Shown here one piece after another: positions 35,273-43,431 of a DNA stretch of 61,341 nt. Under the pieces are notes generated by a model. The model was not told where the DNA came from. It ran no database searches and worked only from the letters and a program-made list of their open reading frames with translations. The stretch spans positions 1-61,341 of the forward strand of contig JAFXBG010000012.1 of NCBI GenBank assembly GCA_017521925.1, given 5' to 3'. Position 1 is the stretch's first letter. Every line of letters starts with the position of its first letter. The translations under genes were made by a program, and so were the position numbers. This DNA comes from Clostridia bacterium (GTDB lineage Bacteria; Bacillota; Clostridia; Oscillospirales; Acutalibacteraceae).

Positions 35273-35286
35273 TAATAAATAAAAGA

Positions 35287-35322
35287 AGCAGTTGAGTATA
35301 AATTAAACTCAACTGCTTTTTT
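35287..35322. terminator. Bidirectional terminator
   Basis: Perfect 11-bp stem AGCAGTTGAGT / ACTCAACTGCT, 9-nt loop, with TTTTTT on the right and AAAAG on the left. It serves the lipoprotein gene and the converging ireB operon. Confidence 0.85.
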
Positions 35323-35324
35323 AA

Positions 35325-35615
35325 TTAAGCTTTGTTTGAAAGAGCACGCTCTAACCAGATGTCTGCAATGTCAATTGCAAGGAAAAGACCGTTTTTCTCA
35401 GAGGCTTTGATAAGCTGCTTTCTGGGAGAAAGGTCAGGGTCTGTGCACATAAGCTGAATGGCTACCTTGTCAGCAATTTCCATATCGCCGACGGTCTTCT
35501 TGGACTTTATCTGCATACGGATAACAAAGCGTTCTTCCATACTGCCGTAGTAAAGCTCGTCACCGCATCTAACCAAAGGTCTGCCCTTATATGTGAAAAA
35601 TTCTTTATTTGCCAA
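35325..35615 (-). CDS. Conserved small protein of unknown function (ireB operon)
   Basis: 96 residues, no signal or membrane helix. It begins MANKEFFTYKGRPLVRCGDE and contains a helical C terminus. I recognise no motif. It follows ireB by 13 bp and is co-transcribed with it. Confidence 0.7.
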   Translation of the reverse strand: MANKEFFTYKGRPLVRCGDELYYGSMEERFVIRMQIKSKKTVGDMEIADKVAIQLMCTDPDLSPRKQLIKASEKNGLFLAIDIADIWLERALSNKA

Positions 35616-35628
35616 AATAGTACCTCCG

Positions 35629-35874
35629 TCAGTTTTTAAGATAAGATTTAACCAACGCCTCTAAAAGGTCGTCTCTGTCAATTTTAGAAATGATATTTCG
35701 GGCATTGTTGTAGGTAGTGATGTAGGTAGGGTCTTCTGACAAAATGTAGCCTACAATCTGATTAATGGGGTTGTAGCCCTTTTTACGCAATGCGTCATAA
35801 ACTATCATAAGAGCACGCTTCATCTCTACGTCTCTGTCACCGCCTAAAGAAAATACCATGGTTTTATCCAACAT
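35629..35874 (-). CDS. IreB family regulatory phosphoprotein
   Basis: 81 residues. The core MVFSLGGDRDVEMKRALMIV, then YDALRKKGYNPINQIVGYIL and SEDPTYITTYNNAR is the DUF965/IreB signature. In Enterococcus IreB is phosphorylated by the PASTA kinase IreK and affects cephalosporin resistance; here the role is inferred. GGAGGTG positions ATG 35874, although the frame opens at 35895. First of a two-gene operon. Confidence 0.92.
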   Translation of the reverse strand: MLDKTMVFSLGGDRDVEMKRALMIVYDALRKKGYNPINQIVGYILSEDPTYITTYNNARNIISKIDRDDLLEALVKSYLKN

Positions 35875-36098
35875 CCGAAACACCTCCGAAATCAAAATTT
35901 AGGATAAATCTCTGTAGAAATCTACAATATAGAAGTATTATACAATACTTTTTAAAATTTTTCAATACCCCTTGTGAATAAATATCTAAGTGCAAAATTT
36001 GCCCTTGGATATTTAGGATATATTGCCTTCAATGTGATATATTTTCCTGCGGAAAAAGTTAAGGGTCGCTTCGCTACGATTGATAAAAGCAAACAAAA
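35875..36098. other. AT-rich gap between pheT terminator and ireB
   Basis: The gap holds the ireB leader with an inverted pair GTAGA / TCTAC (about 35912-35925). Apart from short palindromic runs (GATATATT / AATGTGATATATT) I see no RNA gene or reading frame. Confidence 0.4.
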
Positions 36099-36125
36099 AC
36101 CCCGCCGTTAATGAAACGACGGGGT
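36099..36125 (-). terminator. Terminator of pheST
   Basis: ACCCCG..CGT / ACG..CGGGGT with a 7-nt loop. Read on the minus strand, TTTTGTTTG follows. Same design as the transketolase terminator at 1511-1536. Confidence 0.8.
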
Positions 36126-36143
36126 TAAATAAATTTATCCGTA

Positions 36144-36176
36144 GGCGGAAATGCCCACCGTGGCAAACGGTTAGCG
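36144..36176. repeat. Intergenic repeat copy at the pheT 3' end
   Basis: GCGGAAATGCCCaCCGTGGC.AACGG matches 1557-1589 (GCGGAAATACCCtgCCCGTGG.TAACGG). Both sit between a stop codon on the minus strand and the same type of terminator. A third, degenerate copy lies at about 24067-24147. Confidence 0.5.
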
Positions 36177-38537
36177 GAGGTTTACGCCGATTGCGTTAAG
36201 GTTTGCAATAACCTTATCCATAATCTCCTGAATTTCAGCACTTGAAAGGGTGCGTTCGTTTGAAGAGAACTCAAAACGGATTGTAATTGAGTGAACCTCG
36301 TCGGTGTCGTAGGTGTCAACAATCTTTGCGGATTTGAGAAGCTCTGTACCCTCGTTTATCCAGCAGTTCTTGAGATTTTCAAAAAGCATACCTGTGGGAA
36401 CTTCTACGCTGATATCGTATGTCATTGCGGGGAACTTTGAAGGCTCGTCATAAACAATTGCCTTTACATCAGCATCCGTAAATGCGTTCATATCAATTTC
36501 TGCAAATACAACGTTTGCCTTTTTGTCAATCTTCTTAAGCACAGAGGGATGAGGCATACCCATAACGCCGATTTCGGTTTCGCCGATGTAAACCTTGTTT
36601 AAGTTTACAGGGTGGATGTATGCCTTGTCAGCCTCAGTTGCCTTGAAGCTCAGGGCGTTGTGCTTGATATCAGAAACTGCAACTGAAAGCATATCGCGAA
36701 GTTCAAGATAAAGAGTCTTGATGTCCTTTGTCTTGCTGAAAAGTGTAATGCAGAGCTTTTTCTGCTCGTTGCAAAGGCCATTATCCTTCAGACCCTTGAT
36801 AACCTTGCCGATTTCAAAAATACCAAAGTCAGCGCTGTAGCCTGTGTTAACCTTAATCTGGCAAAGCTGAGTGGGGATAATGGATGTACGGATTGTTTCA
36901 ATGTTGGGGTTTGTAGCATTTAAAAGCTTAACATTGTCCTCAACCTCAATGCCTAAAGCCTTAAGCTCGTCAGTGTATGCCCAGATGTAGGAATGAAGCT
37001 CGTGAAGGTTGTATTTCTTAACAAGTAAATCCTTAAGACGGTTTTCGTTTGTCTTCATAACCTCTGCTCTTACAGGGTAAAGAGGAGCAAGGGTTGTGCT
37101 TACAGCAAAGTTGTCGTAGCCGTAAATACGGGTAATTTCCTCAATAATGTCAGCCTTGATGGTAACGTCCTTTGTAGCACGCCAGGAAGGTACAACAACT
37201 GTAAAGTTGTCATTTTCAAGTGTAACCTCAAAGCCTAAGTCTGTAAGTGTCTTTACGATTGCGTCATTAGAAATTTCAATACCTGTGTAGCGGTCAACGT
37301 AAGCTTTGTCAAAGCTTAATTTTACTGTGTCGTACTTGTATGCATACTCGTCAGTAAGTGCAGACACAACAGTAGCACCGCCATCGAATTTTTTTAACAG
37401 ATTTATAAATCTTGCAATAGCAAGGGTTGTCATTTCAGGGTCAAGGCATTTTTCGTAGCGGATGGATGAGTCTGTGCGGTGTGCAAGTCTTACGGTAGAC
37501 TTACGGATAGAAACTGCGTCAAAGGTAGCAGACTCAAGTGTAAGGGTTGTGGTGTCATCAACAATTTCAGAGTCAAGACCGCCCATAATACCTGCAATTG
37601 CAACAGGAGTATCACTGTTACAAATCATAAGGGTGTTTTCGTCGATGTTACGCTCTACGCCGTCAAGAGTCTGGAACTTAAAGGGCTCTGCAAAACGCTT
37701 AACACGGATTTTCTCAACCTTTCTGGAGTCAAAAGCGTGCATAGGCTGGCCAACCTCAAGCATAAGGTAGTTTGTAAGGTCAGCAAGGAAGTTGATGCCT
37801 CTCATTCCGCAGTAGAAAAGGCGGATTCTCATATTAACGGGGCTTACATTTCTTGTGATGTTCTCAACCTGCATACAGCTGTAACGCTGGCAGAGGTTAT
37901 CCTCAATTTTCATATCAATCTTCTTAAGATTGTCATAAGCGGTTAAATCCTCAAGCTCAAGGGGCTTAAGCTCTCTGTTGGCAAGGGCTGCAAATTCTCT
38001 TGCAAAGCCGTAATGACTCCACAAATCAGGGCGGTTTGTCAGGGACTTGTTATCAATCTCGAAGATAATATCATCAATTGCGTAAACGTCTTTGATGTCT
38101 GTACCCACTGCCACATCCTCTGTAATGTCCATAATGCCACTGTGGTCGTCAGAAATACCGATTTCTGCCTCACTGCAGCACATACCGAAGGACTCAAAAC
38201 CTGCTAAGGGACGGGGAGCAATCTCGATTTCGCCAAGCTTAGCACCAACCTTAGCAAAAGCGGTTTTCATACCAACTCTTACGTTAGGTGCACCGCAGAC
38301 TACATCTGTAAGCTTGCCGTCGCCTGCATCAACCTTTAAAAGGTGAAGCTTCTTAGATTCGGGGTGGTTTTCAACTGACTTAATCTCGGCAACTACAACG
38401 CCTGAAATGTCAGAGCCTTTAAAGAAAATCTCGTTTTCTACCTCAGCAGTAGAAAGAGAAAGCTTGTGTATAAGTTCAAGTTTATCAAGACCCTGTAAAT
38501 CAACAAAGTCCTGAATCCAGTTCATAGATAAAAACAT
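36171..38537 (-). CDS. pheT: Phenylalanine--tRNA ligase beta subunit
   Basis: 788 residues. It contains the N-terminal tRNA-binding domain (about 40-150, VVAEIKSVENHPESKKLHLL), the B3/4 editing domain (about 200-370; RHVxx-type MRGINFLADLTNYLMLEVGQP), the B5 domain (about 400-470), a catalytic-like core, and the C-terminal FDX-ACB anticodon-binding domain (about 690-788, PAMTYDISVEV). Slightly shorter than the usual about 795-800. It follows pheS by 14 bp, both under the T-box. It forms an alpha2-beta2 enzyme with PheS. Confidence 0.97.
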   Translation of the reverse strand: MFLSMNWIQDFVDLQGLDKLELIHKLSLSTAEVENEIFFKGSDISGVVVAEIKSVENHPESKKLHLLKVDAGDGKLTDVVCGAPNVRVGMKTAFAKVGAKLGEIEIAPRPLAGFESFGMCCSEAEIGISDDHSGIMDITEDVAVGTDIKDVYAIDDIIFEIDNKSLTNRPDLWSHYGFAREFAALANRELKPLELEDLTAYDNLKKIDMKIEDNLCQRYSCMQVENITRNVSPVNMRIRLFYCGMRGINFLADLTNYLMLEVGQPMHAFDSRKVEKIRVKRFAEPFKFQTLDGVERNIDENTLMICNSDTPVAIAGIMGGLDSEIVDDTTTLTLESATFDAVSIRKSTVRLAHRTDSSIRYEKCLDPEMTTLAIARFINLLKKFDGGATVVSALTDEYAYKYDTVKLSFDKAYVDRYTGIEISNDAIVKTLTDLGFEVTLENDNFTVVVPSWRATKDVTIKADIIEEITRIYGYDNFAVSTTLAPLYPVRAEVMKTNENRLKDLLVKKYNLHELHSYIWAYTDELKALGIEVEDNVKLLNATNPNIETIRTSIIPTQLCQIKVNTGYSADFGIFEIGKVIKGLKDNGLCNEQKKLCITLFSKTKDIKTLYLELRDMLSVAVSDIKHNALSFKATEADKAYIHPVNLNKVYIGETEIGVMGMPHPSVLKKIDKKANVVFAEIDMNAFTDADVKAIVYDEPSKFPAMTYDISVEVPTGMLFENLKNCWINEGTELLKSAKIVDTYDTDEVHSITIRFEFSSNERTLSSAEIQEIMDKVIANLNAIGVNLR

Positions 38538-38551
38538 TCTCTGTACCCTCC

Positions 38552-39604
38552 TTATTCGTCGTCGGTAAACTGGCTTAAAGCCTTAAGGCTTCCGCTGTTA
38601 AGATTACGGATATCCTTAACACCGTACTTCATCATAGCAAGACGTGTAAGGCCTAAGCCGAAAGCAAATCCGATGTACTGTTCAGGGTCAATACCGCCGT
38701 CTTTAAGCACATTGGGGTGAATCATACCGCAGGGGCAAAGCTCAAGCCAGCCTGAGTGCTTGCAGGAGGGGCAACCCTCGCCGCCGCAGATAAGACAGCT
38801 TATGTCAAGCTCGAAGCCGGGTTCAACAAAGGGGAAGAAACCGGGGCGAAGACGTACTTTGATATCCTTCTGAAAAACCTCAGAAAGCATAGACTTCATA
38901 AAGTAAATAAGGTTTGAAATGTTTATTGCCTTGTCAACCATAATACCTTCCATCTGGAAGAAGGTGTTTTCGTGGCAGGCGTCTGTTGCTTCATTTCTGA
39001 AGCATCTGCCGGGGAAGATAGCCTTAATGGGAACGCCATTTTCCATAAGATTTTTGCCGTACTTCTTAAGGATAGCATTCTGAGCGGCAGATGTGTGGGT
39101 CTTTAAAAGCTGACCGTTTGAAAGATAGTAGGTGTCCTGCATATCTCTTGCAGGGTGGTGCTTGGGAATATTTAAAGCCTCAAAGCACTCGTAGTCTGTA
39201 ACTACCTCAGGGTAGTCCTCAACAGTAAAGCCCATAGACTTGAAGATAGCCTCACACTGACGCTGAACAAGGGTAATGGGGTGGTAAGAGCCACGCTCGT
39301 CATTGGCAGGAGCAGTTACGTCGATAAGGGGCATTGAGTTAATTTCTGCCAGAATTTCCTTTTCCTTAAGCTCATTAAGTTTTGTCTCAATAAGTGATGT
39401 TGCCTCTTCCTTAAGTGCATTAACCTCTGCACCGAATGTTTTCTTTTCTTCAACGCTTAAGTCCTTCATACCCTTTAAAAGAGCGGTAATACTGCCTTTT
39501 TTGCCAAGGTATGCAACTCTTACAGCGTCAAGCTCGGTTAAGTCGTTTACCGAACTTAATTTGTCATTGATTTCATTTTGCAAAGCAATGATTTTCTCGT
39601 TCAT
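38552..39604 (-). CDS. pheS: Phenylalanine--tRNA ligase alpha subunit
   Basis: 350 residues. An N-terminal coiled coil (about 1-85) is followed by the class II synthetase core. Motif 2 is near 195-210 (FPGRCFRNEATDACHENTF), and motif 3 is GFAFGLGLTRLAMM near 312-325. HPARDMQDTYYL marks the active site. It carries a CLICGGEGCPSCKHSGW stretch at about 270-286, giving four cysteines like a zinc knuckle; this insert is seen in PheS of some Clostridia. ATG 39604 overlaps nothing and is preceded by GGAGG. Confidence 0.97.
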   Translation of the reverse strand: MNEKIIALQNEINDKLSSVNDLTELDAVRVAYLGKKGSITALLKGMKDLSVEEKKTFGAEVNALKEEATSLIETKLNELKEKEILAEINSMPLIDVTAPANDERGSYHPITLVQRQCEAIFKSMGFTVEDYPEVVTDYECFEALNIPKHHPARDMQDTYYLSNGQLLKTHTSAAQNAILKKYGKNLMENGVPIKAIFPGRCFRNEATDACHENTFFQMEGIMVDKAINISNLIYFMKSMLSEVFQKDIKVRLRPGFFPFVEPGFELDISCLICGGEGCPSCKHSGWLELCPCGMIHPNVLKDGGIDPEQYIGFAFGLGLTRLAMMKYGVKDIRNLNSGSLKALSQFTDDE

Positions 39605-39644
39605 CTCTTAAACCTCCGTACTGAAATTTTCGTAAAATAAAAAA

Positions 39645-39912
39645 TCGCCCGCTGCGAAACATCGCAGGGACGAATTAAAATCCGCGGTACCACCCTGATT
39701 TTTGCTCAGTCTTAAAGACGCAAGAAGCAAACACTCCTTTTAGCCGTTAACGGTGCCTGCCGTCAGAGCCTACTTGTAAGCAAACTTATTTCAGCTCTGC
39801 CGCTCAGAAGGGAACTTCACAAATCCTAATCCCCGGTGTATCTTTCAGCCGCGGAAACACTCTCTTTGCAAGGATTTTCAAGGACGCTACTTCCTTCGTC
39901 ACAGCGTTTATA
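39645..39912 (-). ncRNA. T-box riboswitch (tRNA-Phe responsive) leading pheST
   Basis: Read on the minus strand, the antiterminator T-box sequence GGGTGGTACCGCGG is at 39682-39695. It is followed by the terminator TCGTCCCTGCGATG / CGCAGCGGGCGA (39645-39673) and TTTTTTATTTT. The long upstream part forms stem I and the middle stems. A GTGAAGTTCCC stretch contains a UUC phenylalanine codon (39812-39814) as the likely specifier. Uncharged tRNA-Phe should allow readthrough. Confidence 0.93.
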
Positions 39913-39918
39913 AAAGAT

Positions 39919-39947
39919 ATATTAACATTATCTTAAAGTTTTGGCAA
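39919..39947 (-). promoter_or_regulatory. Promoter of the T-box-pheST transcript
   Basis: Minus-strand TTGCCA (39942-39947), 17-bp spacer, TAATAT (39919-39924). Confidence 0.65.
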
Positions 39948-40016
39948 GAGTTTATTGAAAAAAATATTTTATTATGTTATATTATATGAGTATTATTTAG
40001 AAACGGAGTGATTTTT

Positions 40017-40574
40017 GTGGAAGGTTTTTGCGAACAGGTTGTAAAGGTTAACAGAAGCACCAAACACGTGGTATGGTGTTTGCTTATAGTTCTTGCTTAC
40101 CTTATACCCATAGTATTTTTAATGGCACTTTTCTACCGCGGTGTTATGGCAGGTGCTTTTGATTATTTTTATCCTTTGTTTGCTTTGGTGCTCTCTATGT
40201 TCGGTGCTTTTACGCTGTGGGCATGTGTTCCCAGAATTATGAAGGTAGAGTACGACTATTCTGTTTACGGCAGTGACTTTATCGTTGCCAAGGTTACCGC
40301 CAAGGCTACCCGCAAAAGAAAGCTGAAGGTTGAGATTAAGCATATCGAAACTTTAGAAAAGCTTACAGATAAGGACATCCCCAAAAACAAGTATGTTAAA
40401 AGATACGACTTCACAGGCAACCACGATGTAAATGAAGTTTACTTTGCTGAGTTCAGACTCCCTCAGAAGGGTCTTTGCCTTCTTCTTTTTGTTCCCAACG
40501 AAAAGATTTTAGAGGGTATGCGTCCTTACCTTAACCGCGAACTTGCCTTAAAACTTTTAAGAAAATCAAAATGA
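40017..40574 (+). CDS. Two-helix membrane protein, function unknown
   Basis: 185 residues. Two membrane helices (about 19-43 and 52-73, VWCLLIVLAYLIPIVFLMAL and YPLFALVLSMFGAFTLWACV) are followed by a soluble domain of about 110 residues rich in Lys and beta strands (VEYDYSVYGSDFIVAKV, KVEIKHIETLEKL). This resembles PH-like domain membrane proteins, but I do not recognise the family. GTG 40017 is preferred: GGAG sits 8 nt before it, while the upstream GTG 40008 overlaps the GGAG. Its stop overlaps the next gene (ATGA). Confidence 0.7.
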   Translation: MEGFCEQVVKVNRSTKHVVWCLLIVLAYLIPIVFLMALFYRGVMAGAFDYFYPLFALVLSMFGAFTLWACVPRIMKVEYDYSVYGSDFIVAKVTAKATRKRKLKVEIKHIETLEKLTDKDIPKNKYVKRYDFTGNHDVNEVYFAEFRLPQKGLCLLLFVPNEKILEGMRPYLNRELALKLLRKSK

Positions 40575-41392
40575 TTACCGACATAAGCTTTGTAAAAGCA
40601 AATCTGCCTGAAATCAAAGCCGATGCCCATAAATACTCTAAGGGCTATGCCGTTATTTTTGCAGGTTCGGACTTTATGGCGGGGGCTGCAATCCTCGCAG
40701 GAAAATCCTCACTTAAAAGCGGAGCAGGCATTGTCCGTCTGGTGGTTCCCAAAAGCATTTATCCCATATGTGCCACAGGTCTGCCCGAAGCAGTTTACAG
40801 CATTTTGGGAAATGATATTGACCTTAATAAATGCAACTCGGTTTTATTCGGTTGCGGTGTAGGGCAGGGCAAAGAAGCAGAGGATACGCTTCTGAGGGTT
40901 TTGTCAGAGTGTGAAAAACCACTGCTCATAGATGCTGACGGCATAAATCTGCTTTCAAAACATATAGATGTACTAAAGCATAAAAAATGCCCTGTGGTGC
41001 TTACTCCTCATGAGGGAGAAATGTCAAGGCTTACAGGCTTTAGTGCAGAATATATACACAATAACCGTCAGAAGGTTGCCTCGGATTTTGCCAAAGAATA
41101 TGGCGTTATCTTGCTTTTAAAGGGCAAGGATACGGTAATATCAAGCCCTGAGGGTGATGTTTTTATTAATCCGACAGGTACCTCAGCCTTAGCTACTGCA
41201 GGGTCGGGGGATGTGCTTGCAGGCATTATTACAGCCTTTATGGCTCAGGGTGCAGACCCTTTTAAATCTGCGGTTATGGGTGCTTTTGTCCACGGATTAA
41301 GCGGTGAAAAAGCAGAGGAAGTTTTAACCTCAAGATGTGTTACCGCATCTGATATAATTGAATATTTAAAAGAAGCGTTCAAGGAATGTTAA
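40571..41392 (+). CDS. ADP-dependent NAD(P)H-hydrate dehydratase
   Basis: 273 residues, ribokinase-like CARKD family. It repairs hydrated NAD(P)H. Motifs: KGYAVIFAGSDFMAGAAILA near 24-43, LTPHEGEMSRLTG near 150-162 and NPTGTSALATAGSGDVLAGI near 204-223 (nucleotide site). It matches the C-terminal half of the fused YjeF/Nnr protein; the epimerase half is not attached or nearby. ATG overlaps the upstream stop by 4 bp. Confidence 0.93.
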   Translation: MITDISFVKANLPEIKADAHKYSKGYAVIFAGSDFMAGAAILAGKSSLKSGAGIVRLVVPKSIYPICATGLPEAVYSILGNDIDLNKCNSVLFGCGVGQGKEAEDTLLRVLSECEKPLLIDADGINLLSKHIDVLKHKKCPVVLTPHEGEMSRLTGFSAEYIHNNRQKVASDFAKEYGVILLLKGKDTVISSPEGDVFINPTGTSALATAGSGDVLAGIITAFMAQGADPFKSAVMGAFVHGLSGEKAEEVLTSRCVTASDIIEYLKEAFKEC

Positions 41393-41416
41393 TGTACTTA
41401 CTTTAAGGTGGTTTTT

Positions 41417-41905
41417 ATGAAAAAACTTACTCTGTGTATATTGATGTTCCTTTTTCTTTTTGGTTTTTCGGGTTGCAGTGCAAAGCCTTTGCAGGAAATA
41501 AATATGCATATCGACAGTCTTTACACTGCAGATATGGGAGATTTAGAATTGTCAGGGCTTCTGATTTATAGTGATAACGGTGAGATGTACCTTGATATTT
41601 CAACCCCTGACGAGCTCAAGGGGCTTTCTTTCAGCTACTCTGACAATTTTACCATAGGCTATAACGGGCTTAACGCCGTTAGCGAAAGCGGCTATCTGCC
41701 CGATTCAAGCTTTGCCCAGAGCATTAAGAATTCTCTGGATGACGCACTTCTCACAAAACCCCAACCGGTAAAAACCGATGGCAAAAAATATACCGCCACT
41801 GCCAAAGGCAATAGCGGTTGTTATAAAATCCATACCGATGAAAAGGGCAATATAATAGAAATAGAAATAATCGGTGCAGATGTAAAATTAAAGCTTGAAA
41901 ATTAA
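41417..41905 (+). CDS. Putative lipoprotein, function unknown
   Basis: 162 residues. Signal MKKLTLCILMFLFLFGFSGC with lipidated Cys at 20. The mature part is beta-rich (MGDLELSGLLIYSDNGEMYL, ELKGLSFSYSDNFTIGYNG) and ends in alternating strands, suggesting a LolA-like half-barrel that could bind a lipid; this is a weak structural guess. AAGGTGG precedes ATG 41417. Same direction as the dehydratase 24 bp upstream. Confidence 0.65.
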   Translation: MKKLTLCILMFLFLFGFSGCSAKPLQEINMHIDSLYTADMGDLELSGLLIYSDNGEMYLDISTPDELKGLSFSYSDNFTIGYNGLNAVSESGYLPDSSFAQSIKNSLDDALLTKPQPVKTDGKKYTATAKGNSGCYKIHTDEKGNIIEIEIIGADVKLKLEN

Positions 41906-41946
41906 AGGACACAGGGTATATCCGTTGATGCAAAGGGACTTAAGAG

Positions 41947-43431
41947 TCAGGTTTTGCGGGCGATATACTTCTGAATTGCGGTGGCATCGCGGATGTTAAG
42001 CTTCTGATTTTCGTCAAAATCTCCCTGATTCTGAGCGGTATCGCCTAAAACCGCCACTTTAACAAGCTGTTTCTGAATCAGAGTAGAGTCGCGTATGTTA
42101 AGCTTTCCGTCAAGGTTTGCGTCACCCTTTACGTTGGCGGTGTAGGTATGGTCAATGGATATAAACTCATATCCGTAATAATCGGCAACAGCCTCTGATG
42201 CACTGCCGCTGAAACCGTAAATAACAATTTTTTCCTTGCAGTAATCAAAAACCTTTTCGCCGATTTTGGTGACCGTTCCCGGAATAACCACTTCGTCAAG
42301 AGAAGCACAGCTCATAAATGCACCGTCACGTATTTCTGTCACGCCGTGGGGGATAGTTATTTTCTGCAGAGAATAAGCATAGGCAAAGGTTTCTTCGCCG
42401 ATATATGATATCCCTTCAGGCAGAGTTATGGTTTTAAGACTGTTGCAATGTCTGAAGGCACCGTCGCCGATTTCTCTGACGTTTTTCGGAACAACAAGGT
42501 CTGTAAATCCGCAGGACTCCAGGGCATTGTTGCCGATATACTCAAGGTTTTCGGGAAGCTCTATAAAAAGCTTACTGCTGCCTGAAAGCCCCTTGTCATC
42601 AATCTTTCTGAGTCCCTCAGGAAGCTTAACACTTGTAAGAGGTGCCAGCCACTGAAAGGCATTAAAGCCTATGGTTGTAACGGTTTCGGGAATTTCGTAG
42701 CTTTCGCCCTCTTTGTTGACGGGATAGTAAAGTATGGCTGTTTTGTCTTTGTTATAAAGCACACCATTAAGGTCAGAAAAATAAGGGTTTTCCTTGTCAA
42801 CCGTAACCTTTGAAAGGTTGTAATTAAGAACAAAGGCATCGTTGCCGATTAACCTGACATTTTTGGGCAGGTGGAGCTTTTCAAGATAACCTGCCTTGAA
42901 AAAAGCATTTTCACCTATTTCTTCAAGGCTTTCAGGAAGTACAATCTCCTTTGTATCTGCATATCTGAAAGCGTAGTCCTCAATTCTTACTACCCCTTCG
43001 GGAAGCTTGTAAACGGAATCGCCTTTTTCATTGGGATAAAAAATAATTGTGGTTTTGTCTTTGTTAAAAAGCACACCGTCTTTGCTTGAGTATGCAGGGT
43101 TGTTTTTGTCTACGTTGATTGCCTTTACGCCTACAATATCAAATATCACAGGTGTTTCAATGCAAGTAACGCTGGCAGGAATGTTTATGGCTTCAAAGTT
43201 TCCTAATCTGAAAAGATTAAAGAAAACGTCGCTTTTGATTTTAGTAACAGGATAGCCTTCGATTCTGGCAGGAATATTCAGTACATCTTTGGATGTATGT
43301 GCATAGGTAAGAGTAACCTCGCCGTTTTCAATTATGTATTTGTAATAAGAGGTGGGGTTTGATGCACTTGCAGTAACAGTACAGCTTAATATAAGAATAA
43401 AAGCTAAAATAAAGGCGGTAATTTTTTTCAT
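41947..43431 (-). CDS. Secreted BspA-type leucine-rich repeat protein with C-terminal dockerin
   Basis: 494 residues. Signal peptide 1-23. About ten BspA/TpLRR-type repeats of 20-24 residues fill 60-415 (LPESLEEIGENAFFKAGYLE, VPKNVREIGDGAFRHCNSLK, IPHGVTEIRDGAFMSCASLD). Two units carry an inserted NPYFSDLNGVLYNKDKT-like loop. Residues 430-493 form a type I dockerin (GDANLDGKLNIRDSTLIQ and GDFDENQKLNIRDATAIQ). Likely a cell-surface or cellulosome-bound adhesion module. It starts in TAATG with the stop of the methyltransferase gene (1-nt overlap), an unusual operon partner. Confidence 0.88.
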   Translation of the reverse strand: MKKITAFILAFILILSCTVTASASNPTSYYKYIIENGEVTLTYAHTSKDVLNIPARIEGYPVTKIKSDVFFNLFRLGNFEAINIPASVTCIETPVIFDIVGVKAINVDKNNPAYSSKDGVLFNKDKTTIIFYPNEKGDSVYKLPEGVVRIEDYAFRYADTKEIVLPESLEEIGENAFFKAGYLEKLHLPKNVRLIGNDAFVLNYNLSKVTVDKENPYFSDLNGVLYNKDKTAILYYPVNKEGESYEIPETVTTIGFNAFQWLAPLTSVKLPEGLRKIDDKGLSGSSKLFIELPENLEYIGNNALESCGFTDLVVPKNVREIGDGAFRHCNSLKTITLPEGISYIGEETFAYAYSLQKITIPHGVTEIRDGAFMSCASLDEVVIPGTVTKIGEKVFDYCKEKIVIYGFSGSASEAVADYYGYEFISIDHTYTANVKGDANLDGKLNIRDSTLIQKQLVKVAVLGDTAQNQGDFDENQKLNIRDATAIQKYIARKT

